A DNA stretch of 64,000 bases from Takakia lepidozioides (taxonomy: Eukaryota; Streptophyta; Takakiopsida; Takakiales; Takakiaceae). Positions 1 through 12,584 of this stretch are shown piece by piece. Within the stretch, counting starts at the first letter, position 1, and the number at the start of each line of letters is the position of its first letter. The stretch covers positions 92,174,756 to 92,238,755 of the forward strand of contig CM060731.1 of assembly GCA_030704615.1 (NCBI GenBank), written 5' to 3'. Below the pieces are notes generated by a model that was given only the letters and a program-made list of their open reading frames with translations, did not search any database and was not told where the DNA came from. The translations under genes were made by a program, and so were the position numbers.

Positions 1-492
1 GAAGAGGATCCAACTATGCACTACCCTGCTGCTTGTGTACGTGTCGTTAGAGTGTTGCGTCACATAGAAAGAGGCGAGTCACTTTGCATACTTCTCAAAG
101 TGGTAGGGCCGCTGCTTGTCAAACCCGTCGGCATACTGCTTAGAATGGCCATTGCGGTGAAGAAGCTCGAACAAGATCTCCTGGGCCCAATGCAGACGGT
201 AAACCTGCGGGAAATAACTTGAAACGTGCGTAATAGGGTGGGGAAGAGGAGGGGGGTGAGGCAAAACCCAGACGTGGTGATACAAAACGTGTGACGAAGG
301 GGAGAAGCAGGTAGGAGAGCTATGGCGGCGAACCTCGCTAACCTCAGTAGTCTTGACTAGGGTGGCGAAACCGCTAACGGGGGAATGAGAAATAGTAGAG
401 ATAAGAAGAAGGTTTAGCAAGAGCACTAAATTGGCAGATAGCTGAGAGGTTAGCCGAGAGGCGCGAAGGAGGGCGGCGCTCTGCCCTCCCAT
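1..492 (-). repeat. Dispersed repeat with degenerate ORF, copy A
   Basis: The minus strand is open for 137 codons (492 to 79). Its product shares a block reading TEVSE-RRHSSP and a second block HWAQEI-ELLH with the plus strand at about 60.36-60.72 kb, so the two ends of the window carry inverted copies of one family. The DNA similarity starts near GATGGGAG and includes GCGCCGCCCTCCT in both. Spacing between the shared blocks differs and copy B is frameshifted, so neither copy looks like a functional gene. I do not recognise the protein. It could be part of a retroelement or a multicopy gene family. Confidence 0.5.
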
Positions 493-1832
493 CGTGAGTT
501 TTTTTTATGAAGTGGTTGACCCCTCTTGGATGAATCTGGACCCACACATTCTATCCCTGCTCTTTCAGCTATCCACGCCTCTGCACAAATCATGCATACA
601 TCCTTGCCTTGCTGCTAGCAGCTAACAATAATAGCCTAGAATTGTTCCAGCAAACACCCCAACCCTACTTATCGCGCTAGTTCCTATGCTGATTTGCGTC
701 TGCTTCCAACATGCATTCACCTTTTTGCCTAGATTGTTCCACCATTGACTAGGGTCGGAAACGTATTCATTCCAGAGCTTCTTCTTGTCTCTGTTATCTA
801 TTTTTCAATACTTTCCTATTGCCACATTGGTAACATGTCAAAATCACTCCAATATCACCATAGATCCACGAACGAGCTAACTTGCAGAATTCAACATGGA
901 AATTTAGGGACGACTCTGATAACAGGGAAAAACAGGTAGAAATGTGTTGAAGAAAGTGCCTTCATTAGTAGTGTCTTGTTCTATCAATTGCGCCGCTGTT
1001 GCTGCTGTTTCCAGTTGACCATCTACCCACGCAGATTTCTTGTAGCTATTGATCCATAGGGAATCAGAAGTAATCTTGTGTTTGAAATCCGGCCCTCTTG
1101 GATGAATCTAGACCTCTATTCCTGGTCTTTCAACTATCCCTGCCTATTTACAAATCATGAATACATCCTCAGCCTGCTAGCAGATGAAGCAGCTGACACC
1201 GACGGCGTGAAGTTCTTCCAGCAAACACCCCAACCCTACTTATTACAGTAGTTCCAATTCTGAATTGCATCTGCTTCTCTCTGTCTTCCAACAATCATTT
1301 ACCTTTTGGTCTCCACTCTCCCACCATTGACTGGGGTCGGAAAAAAGTTCAATCCAAAGCTTCTCCTCATCTCTGTTATCTGTTTTTGGATATTTTTCTA
1401 CTTTCACATTGGCAGTAACTTATTAGGGCCGAGTCTGATGAGAAGGCAAAACAAGCTGAAATAGGTCGATCAGGAAGAATACCAAATGATGGTACTAACA
1501 GGAGCCAAGAGCCCACACTTGCAGGATGGACAAACTTCTTCACATCGTGCACTAAGAGAATGCCACACCTTGCGATCGCGGTTGTCCTACCATCGTGCAA
1601 ATTCCAGTTGTGAGAGCTCATGCGGTGTACTCATAATCTGCAAATGTTTCCATCTGCGATCGGTGTGTGAAAGCCTTCCGCGATCAAGCACGCGAGGACA
1701 TCATCATCCCTTCCCCGCACTGCAAGACACCTCTCCCGGTTATTTTCGAGCATTTTGGGCAGGGTTCAAAAAAATTGACGTTGATGATGTGGCGAGATGA
1801 CGTGTTACTATGACACCCTATTCCTGCTCTAC
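493..1832. repeat. Dispersed ~0.4-0.5-kb repeat units, no gene
   Basis: Contains at least two diverged units that share the phrases CCCTCTTGGATGAATCT, TTCCAGTTGACCATCTACCC and TTCTTCCAGCAAACACCC. The same phrases recur, in the same orientation, three to four times in 63.0-63.9 kb. ORFs here are short and not conserved between units. The text 745-1100 corresponds to a degenerate copy of 1100-1480. I see no gene with splice sites. Confidence 0.55.
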
Positions 1833-2302
1833 ACTACCGTAGTCGGCAGGCTGATCCGGTAGTGAAGTGCCGAATATTTATTTTCTTTACAACAAAACAC
1901 TCCGGCATAACTTAAGGAAATTTCTAGATTTTACGGCAACGCCACGAGGAGATTTTAAGTAATTCGGCGGTGACTGCCAGCATGAACTTGCTCTATTTAC
2001 TGTACCAGATGTGATCAATGAATTATGTGGGTTGTTAAGAGCCATGAGAGCATCTGGTCAATCATTAAATGCAGTGATTGTTCAACAAATTATTCTAGGA
2101 TTTCTTAGAGCTAAAGCACCACAAGCTCTAGGAAAATATTTTGTGCCTTGAAACATCTTTGAGTAGTTTGTTTGAGATTTTAGGCATTTTTTTAATGAAA
2201 TTTATGAAATTTTGACAGTTTTTTTCTTCTTCTAAATTTTCACTTATTTATTAGGCATGTTCTAATTATTTATTGCCGAATCAGCCTGCCGACTACGGTA
2301 GT
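1833..2302. mobile_element. MITE-like DNA transposon, ~27-bp TIRs
   Basis: The left end reads ACTACCGTAGTCGGCAGGCT and the right end is its reverse complement; the arms stay matched for about 27 bases with one or two mismatches. The 470-bp size, AT-rich interior and lack of a long ORF fit a non-autonomous TIR element. A short open stretch near 2005-2150 reads like the helical N-terminal part of a transposase (an -LNAVIVQQIILGFLRAK- type segment) and ends in a stop. The target duplication is not clear from the flanks, so the superfamily is undecided. Confidence 0.7.
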
Positions 2303-2340
2303 CTCCGACCTTTAGTCGTTGCTAGAATAAACTTAATGAC

Positions 2341-2505
2341 AACCAAGTTGTAGCCCAAATGGTAATAGGCACATACCACCTCGGAAGTGGTTGTGGGTTC
2401 AATCCACCGATTGGTGTGTCAAAAAGGTGTCCACCTTCCTACTGAAGGCAGTAACCCTTCCGGGTCAAGAGACACCATTTACGCTTCCTTCCGGAGGTGT
2501 TATAT
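2341..2505 (+). mobile_element. tRNA-derived SINE, copy 1
   Basis: Shows RNA polymerase III internal promoter boxes: an A-box-like TAGCCCAAATGGTAA at about 2351 and a B-box-like GTGGGTTCAATCC about 35 bases later. The tRNA-like head is followed by a body (GGTGTCCACCTTCC, GAAGGCAGTA-CCCTT) that is shared with an opposite-strand copy at 38811-38985. Two copies with the same body in unrelated flanks indicate a SINE rather than a tRNA gene. Confidence 0.75.
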
Positions 2506-2554
2506 ATTATTATAAATATAATATGTTTATTTTTTGTTTAATCAATGTTTTAAA

Positions 2555-2976
2555 AATCAACATATCAATACATGAAGCGAAACGTTTGTTTTGTAGATTT
2601 GAGATGTCCCAAACCGCGGGCCCAGCCCTGATGCTTGGTACCGTTGGAAAGCCCTCGACGAGGAGGGGTGCAGGGGCTTGGTCTCGTGATTTTGGGACTT
2701 GCGGTGTGGGAGATGTGGAATTTCAAGTACTTTGGGTAGCTGGAAATTCAGGAAAAATAACAAAGTGGGCATTCTTGGACAATGGTTGGAGCCTCGACAG
2801 GAGAGATATCAAGGGAAAGGTTATAGGCTCTGTGGAAAAAAAATGCATATGACATTGGACCATTGGGCCAACGGCAGAGGGTACCCTCCAAGTCACTTGC
2901 ATACATAGGAGGATTGCACTTGGACTTATATGACACTTGACACTTGGGCCAACGACACTTGGGCCAACGGCACAGC
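2555..2976 (+). repeat. Dispersed repeat R2, copy A
   Basis: This segment has an inverted partner at about 19597-20065. Shared markers are GATTTG-GATGTCCCAAA, GGTACCGTTGGAAAGCCCTC, the GTACTT(T)GGGT region and CACTTGGGCCAACGGCAC at the 3' side. ORFs in the two copies translate to related peptides (LGTVGKPS) but are frame-broken and too short to assign. It ends near short tandem repeats of TTGGGCCAACG. Probably a piece of a retroelement or a non-autonomous transposon. Confidence 0.65.
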
Positions 2977-3507
2977 TATCCTAGATATAAGATATAAGTA
3001 TATGTATAACAATCAGTTAGTCACGTGTGACTCAATAGAGAATAGATATTTTTATCCATAATTAATTGAAACTCTCATAAAATTATGCACTTATGCCACC
3101 TTATCAAATTTCATTGTCACTTTTCATCCATTGTTCTTCATCGCCTACAACCAGGGAGGTGTTACCTGGGGAGGGTAGAAGATGAATAAATAAAAAATAG
3201 TAATAGTAAAAGATTGAGCCAAGATTGTAGGCACGGTAGGGTAGGGGGTGTAGGTGTGGTAGGGTGCAGAGGGTTGGGGGGGCCGACCCTCCAAAAGAAG
3301 GGGGTGGAGGAATGCGGGCCATCGTGGCTTTTTGGCAGGCAGGATTAGGGGTGGGCTGGAGGTTGTGTTGTTTGTGTCTAGTCTTGGAGAGAGAGAGAGG
3401 TGGGGTAGGCAAGCATGTGAGGCAAGCAGGAGAGTTGGCCAAGTGCGGGAAGTGAAGGTGGAGTGATTGTTGCCTTGAGGAGGCAGCGTCAGTGTAATGT
3501 GAGAGAG

Positions 3508-6500
3508 ATGTCAGACACGCATCACCTTGACCACGAACAGTCTCTGCATGCCCATCACCACAGCCTGCATCCACACAGCTCCAGCCATGGCTTAGGGCAC
3601 GGCCATCCCCATTCACATGATATGCACGCCCATACTCAAGTTCAGGCAGAGGCGAATGCACAGGCGGAAGCCCAAGCCCAGACATATGTGGAGGTGGATG
3701 GACGGCATGTGCATCATGGACATGGAATGCAGCACTCCGAGGAGAATGATGTAGGATTGGAGGAGCATGACGATGACCCTGCTGATGAAGAAGGCTTGGA
3801 TGAGGCTGAGATGCACTCTGATGGCGGCCAGCAGGGTGACCCACCTACAGCTCTTACTGTACGCTCTCAGGGAACCACCCAGCTCACCCTTTCTTATCAG
3901 GGTGAAGTTTATGTGTTTGATACAGTGCCTCCTGAGAAGGTAATCACTGTGTTTCTTTCAAAAGTATTGCCAGTTTCTCTCCTGTTGTGTTCTGTTTGGA
4001 GATTCTGCAGCTTGTAAACCCTAGTTTTTGTAATCTTGCAAGTTATCCTCGTCGATTGTGAGGTTGGTCATGATGGTATTTGAGAATCAAATTGTAGTGA
4101 TTTGAATGTCTTGTTAGGTAACGTGGATAGGTTCTTTTTCTCAATCCACTTGGTTGGCGCATGTGGAGGCAGGTTCAGGCTGTACTGCTTTTGCTGGGAG
4201 GCCGAGAGATTCCGCCAGGCATGCCGGGTGTGAATGTGTCGAGTCACCATCATCACAAGGTAAACTGAATACGTTGCAAACCAATCTGTATGGACTTTGA
4301 CGTGGGTGGAGGGTGGACAAGGGGTTGAAATTACTCTGGTTCAACACATTTCGGTCGTTTCCCTGGTGATCATTCATCTCCGCCTAGGTGGGATAACGAT
4401 CGAAAGTTTGGCTGTTGCCGGCCCCTTTCTCGTATTACTCCTTGTACTCCTGTTTGTGGCGTTTTTAGTCTCTGGAGCAGCCTCCGAATCATTCTAGAGA
4501 ACCATTTTGCCATTCCCAGCAGGGTTGTCAGAAAGTGGACTCATTATTCAGTTATCCATCTTTCTGGCATGCAAAATTGATTCCGAGGGTTGATTGGAGC
4601 AGGGTTTATCAGAGCTGCCTGCCCGCATGAACATGCCTCAAAGGTTGGCGTCGTTGACAAGATTCCGAGAAAAGCGCAAGGAGCGTTGCTATGATAAAAA
4701 AATCCGCTATACTGTTCGGAAAGAGGTTGCTCAAAGGTATTTCAATGTTCTCTTTGATGCACCATTTTGGCCATGAGTGTTACCTCCTATAGGAAATATA
4801 GTCAGCAATGTACGCACATCTGTTCATCGCCCATCACCTGGAACTCTCTGCAGTGGATTTTTGAAATACAATTGATTAGATTCATAACAACTGTATTGTC
4901 TAGTGAAAACCCTGATGTTTGAAATTGAACAGCTTCCACTGTTGAAGATTGGGGTCAGAAAGAAAAGGAGGTGGTAACAGATGGGAAGCTGTATGTGAAT
5001 ATTTGTGCAGGATGCATCGGAAGAAGGGTCAATTTGCATCATCAAGGCATGCAGCGGAGGAGGGGGCTCCTGTTTCCAACTGGGACGGCTCTCCAGTTCC
5101 TGGTCAACCCATGGGTCCTGCTGGTGTGCAGCATGAAGTCACGTACGTCCTTGTGAATGCTATCAATCCCCAAGTTATTTGTGACTGTCAGACACAGGAC
5201 AACTGCTGAACAAGTCTTGGTGTAGGGTTGTCATTTTGTAATTTTGGTCTATTGGTACTTCCCTTTGCCAACCAAATTGCGCTGCCAAACTGTGCATCTA
5301 GCACAAATACCAGTACTAACAATACCAAATCGTGCTAGATGCTTGAATTGTGCCAAGTTAGACGACAGTGCTATGATTTTTCTGATTTGTATTGTTAAAT
5401 TATGAAAAGTTGTTGCAGTCAGCTTGAAGCCTATGCAAGTTAATGGCACAGGCTTCAGTGACTCTCTCAGATAGGAATACTGGTGTCCTCCCTGTTTTGG
5501 GTGGGTGAATTCTGGTTTACGGTCTCATTTGCTGGGTGGCAGGTGTGTGCACTGTGGCATTGGAGAGCGCACAACTCCCATGATGCGTCGTGGACCATCT
5601 GGACCTCGAACACTTTGTAACGCATGTGGATTAATGTGGGCCAACAAGGTCTGTTCTTCCTTTTATGTCTCTCTGGTGTCTAGGTCATTTGTAGGTTTCC
5701 GAGTATTACAGCAGCCAGTACCCCAATGATGATGCTTCAACTAGCAGGCCAGAGGGTGATGGTCACTGTTGGGTTGATGGGGGAGGGCAGGGAGTGCTGA
5801 GGGATCTGTCCAAAAATCTACCTATTTCAGGAGCAACACAGCAGCCACGTATGCTGAATCCACAACAAGTAAGCTTTCTAGGCAGTGTGCCTCTTGGCCG
5901 CTTTACAGCCGTCATTTTTATCCAGCAGTCGCTGTTTCAATGTGAGATGATCACGAGTTTCCAGTTGTTGTATGTGAAATTTAGTCTTGTGAACTATGCA
6001 TAAATATAGTTTATGGTCTGTTTCTACATCTTGTATGTATGGTTTAATGCAAAGGTTGGATCATTCCAAAGAATGTTTTGGCACCATAGTAGATGGGGCC
6101 AGACTTGTGGCCGTGGAGCTTTGGTTATCCCATTTCTCATGGTTGAATGACAACCTTAGTCTCCATCATAGCTCGTAAATGCTGACAGCAAGAATGAACC
6201 CCTCTTTTGCTAAAGAGAGGTGCGTGTGTGCATGTGTTGCTGAGGAGGAACATGGGTGACGGGACTGGAGGGTACAGATCATTCTGGGGCAGCAGCAGCA
6301 GATAGCGGGGTTGCAGCATAGCCTGGATGGATATTCTGAAACTGCGGTGCTTCCTCTTGCCTTCTTCCCAATGCATTGTGCTGTTCAACTGTTCAGGACC
6401 CACTAATTGTTAGGCTCTATTCACTTACCACCAAGCGATATGTTGTGATATTAACGTTAGATAAGCAGTAGCTATCTTAAATACTTGAGCTAGGACTGGT

Positions 6501-6781
6501 TGGTTCCACAGGTGTTTTGGGACCTCCGAGTTGGGGTTGTATTTGCGTTTAGTCATTAGATTAGGGATCCTCTAAGAGGAAGTGACTGGTTTTTACCTAT
6601 AAGGAGGAATCATGTTATGTGATATTGGACTAACATTCTGATCGGTTTGGATAACTAAATGTTGTTGGAAAATGTGCAGAATGAGTCGAGGATGGGAGGC
6701 CCACAGATGGTCTTGGAGCAACAGAAGGACCTGGTGAGTGTGGTAGCCAATGGTGGGGCCGCTGTGACTGTGGCTGGCTAG
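3508..6781 (+). CDS. TIFY-CCT-GATA transcription factor (ZML type), seven exons
   Basis: Nuclear transcription factor of the GATA/ZIM-like class. Coding exons by frame and splice sites: 3508-3939, 4173-4259, 4603-4736, 5011-5142, 5543-5648, 5791-5868, 6680-6781 (stop TAG). All introns are GT-AG and the phases join. Exon 1 starts [10 protein letters not shown], is very His-rich (likely metal-binding or disordered), has an acidic stretch, and ends in the TIFY motif ([19 protein letters not shown]); exon 2 completes it with [14 protein letters not shown]. Exon 3 is the CCT domain ([20 protein letters not shown]). Exon 5 holds the zinc finger CVHCG...TLCNACGL. Exon 6 has GTLRDLSK-like text (GVLRDLSK), typical after the finger. 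The family binds GATA-type sites and acts in light and stress regulation in plants. I chose the ATG at 3508 because an upstream in-frame ATG at 3463 adds only a basic, unconserved leader. The gene appears intact. Confidence 0.93.
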
Positions 6782-9190
6782 CAGACTCCAGATGCCTCAC
6801 TGCTCACTCCAAGCACTTTGAACATAGATTATCGATTGCTCTGTCTGATGTTGAATTGAGTCTAAGGGTCGCTAGCTGCACTCTAGCCTACAAAAGATTG
6901 AAAGGCTGCTGTCATTGTATGCCCTGTTCCATACATGTTAAAGACAGTGCACAACATACACGTTCTCAGAGACAGTGCAATGTTCTGCTCCAAAGGTTTC
7001 ATTGTTCAAGACTGAGGTGCCATTATTCGGACCGGGGTTGATGAATAAGTTAGACAGAGACTCGTTAGCTGTTGCAAAGCCATTCAGTGTCATGGGACTC
7101 TTTCCTTGTTGGGGGTATACTTAATTTCTGCTCTGGAATAGGGAGTTGCTCACTACATTTAAGGGCTTAAGGCAGTGTTGCAGTCTTGTGGTTTAGGAGG
7201 CTGTGCGACGCATCAGGCATTTTTTGCTGTGAATTCGTAAGGTTTTTGCAATGTCCATATTCTTAGTTGTATTGTGTTGCTCTGAGTTGGACTGGACAAC
7301 TTTGTAGGATACTTTTGCAATTTGGAAATTCATTGGAAGGATCAGATGGAAACTTCCAATCATGGGCCAATGCAATTTTTTTAAATTTTTGCTGGCCATC
7401 CAGATCATGTTGTAATAGAGATTGACACTGCATTGAATTGATACTAGACCTACCCCAGAAGAGCTTTTGGTTCCAAGGATTTAGGCAAGTGGGGAGTCGT
7501 TACAGAGGTCAGGACTATCGTGCACAACCAATGACCCTTACAGAAGTCATGCCTGCTCAACAATGTTGCAAACACTGGTGCCTTTCACTTATGTATTACA
7601 GGTGTTTGATTGCCCAAGTGCATAACTTCTCCAAGGAAACTTGAAATCTGATAGCCACTCCATGGCTGGAGAATTGACACTGCAAAAGTACGTAAGATGC
7701 ATCCTATATTGTGCACTGTGACTTCCCTCTCCCCTCCATACTGGTGCTATTTGTTTTCTTTGCTAGCCTAGTGTGGCTTGTGCAGTGGCTGTGGGTCTAA
7801 CCGTCATACTGTGCAAGTAGCACCAATCGCAGTGAATTGGGAGAGAATGTACATGTTCCAGGAAGAGAGGCTTCTATCAAGCCAGTGTGCAAGCATGTGC
7901 CTCATGATGAGTGAGACTTTGAATGAGACTCCATGCAAGGATGGTGGTAGATAGAAACTAGAAACAAGCCAATATATACACCTGTAAGAAGGTCCTGTCC
8001 AAAAGTTACTCAATATGACCTCCTTCACAATGGTTTCAAAACCTTATTCCTAGCACCGTACTTCGTTATGCAAACCACAGCTCATTTAAATGTGTGGTTA
8101 CAGAATGAGAGGTGAATGAAACAAGTTTGTTGTCCTCTTATTGCGGGGAGGGAGAAGAGAGACTAGTCAAGGTTATGACACTAAATCTTTGCAGCTGCCG
8201 ACAAACATTGACACATTGATTTCCACGTTCTCATCCAGTGATCGCTGACTTTCCTGTTAGACGCTCTGGAGCTAAGTTATAGACAGTAGTGATGCCCTGG
8301 GCGATTATGGGAAGGCACAGCAATGCTGACGTTGGCTCTAGAGTATAATGTCTTGAATCGCACAGGAGCTTCTCCACTGTCGTGGGCGCCGAGAAACCGT
8401 GCAGTGAGCGTGTTGGATCGCATCCACTTTTTGGGGAACTTCCGGAGAAACATCGTGAGCGGGGTGGGGAATGCTGGAAGTCCAGTGTAGGCACAGATGG
8501 TGACTTCAGGGAAGGCCACGTTTGCGATTGAATTACGGAAGAATGGACCGAGGACGTTTCATGGTCTAAGTGAAGTGCAGGAACAGTGGAGTGTGCAAAC
8601 GATCGTGGAGAGATTGGTGCGGATGAGTTTTGATACTAGGGTTGACTGTATTTGAAATGAGTTCATTTATCATTTTCAAAGTAACACTAGAGTACCAATG
8701 GCTGATCGTGCTCCGTGGATTTTCCATCTATGTCTGAAAGCCAGAAGATGCTGTAATTTCAATCTATGAGATGGGCTTGTGCGATTGAGGGACGCATCCT
8801 CCTGTACCGTTGGAGCCTATCTTGAGCTGCAGACAGATTTAGAGTGGGAGCTGTGGGAGAGAGGAGGATATGTGAGACCACGTAAAGACAATTCACTTGT
8901 GTTTGTATCCTGGTGAAGTGGAACACACCGACTTAAAGTGATGGTTGTACAAGTCCTGCTGCAACTTTTTGTTTCCAGTTTTGTAGATCAAAGCTATGGA
9001 AAAGGCAGGAAGGACTACAGAGACTAAAGATGATTCAATCTGAATCGATACCGTGTGTCTGAAGCCCATTTTAGTGAGTTAGCAAGGGTTGATGCGCTTA
9101 AGCGACAAACCTCCAAATCGAAGTGATAGAAGTATACATGTGCCTATAACGCGCTGATCTGAGAAGCTTGTTTTGGTTCTACATACCAAT
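6782..9190. other. Intergenic region, no gene recognised
   Basis: Follows the GATA gene and precedes the first plausible exon of the COQ8-like gene. Short ORFs on both strands lack codon bias, conserved motifs or compatible splice sites. The first few hundred bases are probably the 3' UTR of the GATA gene; the last few hundred before 9198 may hold the promoter of the next gene. No repeat copy shared with the rest of the window was noticed. Confidence 0.5.
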
Positions 9191-9197
9191 TTAAATT

Positions 9198-12100
9198 ATG
9201 CCGCATTTTGAAGATGCAGCAAGAGTAGCAATGGGAGTAGGAGTTGTTCTAAGAGAATCTGTGGGAAGGAGTCCTAGACTACTTGTTGAAGACATAGGAG
9301 CTTCTACTTGGCAGATCCTGAAGAGCTTAGGGGGCATTGTGACAGACAGAGCCGGGCTAAGCAAACAAGACCATCCTAGCCCTGTATCGCAGGCTCATCA
9401 CGTGAAAGGAGGGAGTCTCTGCCTGGGCAAGGGAGCACTTAGCGCGTGCCCCATTTCCGGAAGCCTCTACCAGTGGATCCTATCTATATAGATCACTCGA
9501 TAGTTTGACTTCATTTGGCAACCGTGATTCTTCAATCTCAGACAGTAGAGGATTCGTATCACGGGTTGGAGAGAAGGTGCAGGATGTGGAAAGTCCCGTG
9601 CCAAAACCCTTGCAGATGTTTGAACCCGCAAACACTGACGCATCGGGAGACAGGTTTCGTGTTGCCACTTCAATGTCGGGGAGGGATTCATTGTTGGGAA
9701 GAGTTTCTCAAGCAGAAACAACGGCAGATGCTCATCAACTGCGTAGAAATGCAGACAGGGATGCAGGTCAGAGATTGCACCGGGAGGCAGGGCAGGATTT
9801 TTCCAGCCCATCTGCTCAGCCTGTGGATCCCATCGAAGGAGCAGGTGCCTACTACTTTCCTGGAACACCTGTTATTTGTTTGAAGTTCAACTTGATTCCC
9901 TCCTCTGGTTGTCTTGCTGGGTTTCATGTGCATATTGAGTCACAATGATTTTGAGAATTGGATGATGGGTTGGAGTAGGCTCTGGCGGTGTGCCTGGAGA
10001 CTTGGCAAGAATGGCCAGTACTGGTGTGAAGAAGCGCAAGGCCAGAGAAAGAAGTATTCCTTCAACTCCACTTTGCCGCGTCATGGGGTGCCTCACTCTC
10101 CTTTTGTGTAGTTCAACTTTGTCCCATGAGCCCTTGCAATATCCTTTTTTCTCTCCCTATTTCGAAAGCACTCATTCTTCTGCATGGAAGTCCTCTTGTT
10201 CCTTTCTTACTCAAGGTCTCGACAAATTGTTTTGAGCTATTCAATCCCTCTAGAAGGCCGAAAAAGGGCTGACGACATCTATGATTGATCAAAAGAGTAG
10301 GAGCTGTGATTTATCACTGTCCTTTTTGAAAGGTATCTTACAGTGCTCCATGATGGCAGGTTTGCAGGGTTGGGAGCTGGGCTTGCATGGGGTACATTCC
10401 AAGAATCTGCAAGAAGGCTATGGGAAGGCCAGGGCTTGGCACAGCCAGGCCAGTCTGCACTGTCCCCTTTCCTAACTGAAGCAAATGCAGAGCGTCTGGC
10501 CGTTTCTCTTTGTCGGATGCGGGGAGCTGCCCTCAAGGTGGGGCAAATGCTCAGCATTCAGGATGAGTCCCTCGTGCCGCTCCCTGTAAGATACCTGTCA
10601 CAAAAGACTTGACAATGATTCCAGAGTGAACTGGCAAAGAGATTCTCATGGTTGTCTTTACATGTCACAGGTGCTTCAAGCTCTGGAGAGGGTAAGACAA
10701 GGGGCAGATGTAATGCCAAAGCGCCAGTTGATGAAAATGATATCAACAGAGCTAGGCCCTGATTGGCGCGAACAATTGCAATCTTTTGATGATGCACCAA
10801 TGGCAGCAGCCAGCGTAGGCCAGGTATGTATGTTACTTGTCATTTCCTTTCAGTAGTCAGGGAAATAGCTTTTTTGGGGTTATCAAATTACCCCGGCTGT
10901 TGAGGATCTGAGGGGAATCTGCATGCCTTGAGCAGCCTTTGGTGGTTTGAGTCTCCCTGCTGTCTAATGCCCACACAGACATCATTCGTCCTTCATTATT
11001 ATGCGGGCTTGCTAGGGCTGGATGAAAAGATTCCTCTCCACAAAGTACACCTTATGGTATGATATTTCATAGAAAATTTGAAACGATCTGGTATAATACA
11101 GGTACACAGGGCTGTGACAAAGGAGGGCAAGGAGGTGGCGATGAAGGTGCAGTATCCAGGTGTAGCCAACAGTGTTGACAGTGACATTGAGAATGTGAAG
11201 TGCCTGCTGGACTACACCAACTTAATCCCTGAGGGGCTTTACCTCGACCACGCGATGCGGGTTAGACACAAGGATCAGCCCATCCCCCTCACTATTTATT
11301 CTGTTGGTTCCTGCTAGTTATCAGCACTATACAACTTCTGGCATCCTAGAGACAAGCTTGTAGTTTCTTGATGTTGAAGTTCATTTCTCTGAGAATAACA
11401 GAGAGAAAATGGAGGTCTTCATTAAATTTTTCTTCCTGTAGCGTTGAATAGAATAGACCCCATGGCTGCTTTGTAAAGAAAGTGGGGAGATGGGGGAAGG
11501 GACATAGGAGGATAGTCTGGAGTCTGGAGGCTGCTACAATCATGGAAGGCTTGCTCCTGGAATAGCACCTACTGTTGTATATGAAGTGGATCTGGCATTT
11601 CAGATACAGTCCAGAGAGAGCCTGTTTGAATCTATGTGAAAGAAAAGAATTTAGATAAAGTAAATATGCTACATCCCTGGGAGGCCAGACGGGCCCAAGG
11701 GACACATGTAGAACAACACAATGGAACCACAGAGACAAACTGAGGGAGAGGGAGAGAGAAAGAGAGAAGGCTAAAGAAGAGCTAGCAATGGAGTGTGACT
11801 ATGAGCTGGAGGCAGCCAACCAGAGAAGGTTTCGGGAGTTGCCGGTCAGTGAGAAGGGGCTGTATGTGCCAATTGTGTTTGATGAGCTCTGTAGCAAACG
11901 TGTTCTAACCACGGAACTTGTTCCCGGTAACCTTCCATCTCTGTTTTTCCTTGGGCAACTGTTTTCTCTTGCTTTTGTGCGTTTCTCACCCACTGTTTCC
12001 TACCCCTTACCACTTCAAGAATCATGGCAATCCAAGGTATATGCAGTTTGTTATACTCTGCAATATCCACAAGGGGGTTAGCCATGAGAGCAGGATGTGA

Positions 12101-12584
12101 AACCTGGTGGGAAAATGGTCTAACAAAGGATTAGACAAATGATTCTGCAACATACCAATGTGCTGCTCAGTTTTACTAATATCTGCTGGGTTTAATGGAT
12201 GACAGGGGTCTCTATAGACAGAGTGGCCCAGTTGGATCAGCAAGTTTGCAACCATGTGGGTACACAGCTGCTTGCTCTCACCCTGAAAGAGCTGTTCACC
12301 TTCCGATTCATGCAGGCAAGTTTGGTTTGACATAAATGTGCCTTTTTAAAAGGGTTCTTCGACCATTTGCAGAACGGATTCCTTTGAAAAAATTTCAAGT
12401 TATTAGCTTGTGTTGTATTATTTGGGCTTGTTGCCATACTGACAAACATTTTGTGTAATATGAACAGACGGATCCAAACTGGGGAAATTTTTTGTATGAT
12501 AAAACCACAGATGCCATCAACCTCATTGACTTTGGAGCTGCTCATAAATATCCAAAAGACTTTGTGGATAATTACATGAAAATG
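9198..12584 (+). CDS. COQ8: COQ8/ABC1-family atypical kinase (mitochondrial), C-terminus missing
   Basis: ABC1/ADCK/UbiB-type protein kinase-like ATPase needed for ubiquinone biosynthesis. Clear exons: up to 10087, 10360-10585, 10671-10823, 11102-11260, about 11770-11926, 12206-12315, 12468-12584. Family signatures in order: KxGQ motif ([16 protein letters not shown]), Ala-rich loop ([10 protein letters not shown]), invariant Lys ([10 protein letters not shown]), the ExD helix ([17 protein letters not shown]), catalytic Asp-Asn loop ([11 protein letters not shown]) and the DFG (LIDFGAA). The closeness to ADCK3/COQ8 rather than to plastid ABC1K proteins rests on the KxGQ and TDPNWGNF contexts. 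The N-terminal exons (9198-9850) are uncertain: the frame changes near 9490-9505. After 12584 the expected final ~120 residues are not found; a LINE begins at about 12840. The gene is therefore truncated here, or its last exons lie beyond the window after rearrangement. The intron after 12315 uses a GC donor. Confidence 0.85.
12316..12467 (+). other. GC-AG intron in the COQ8-like gene
   Basis: The exon ends ATGCAG and is followed by GCAAGT; the next exon starts after AACAG at 12468. Joining there restores the frame into the TDPNWGNF loop. GC donors are a known minor class of U2 introns with an otherwise strong donor consensus, as seen here. Confidence 0.7.

Noticed and set aside
3104-3844. 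246-codon ORF on the minus strand
   Set aside because: It is the antisense shadow of the His-rich exon 1 of the GATA-TIFY gene (CAT/CAC codons give long open frames on the other strand).
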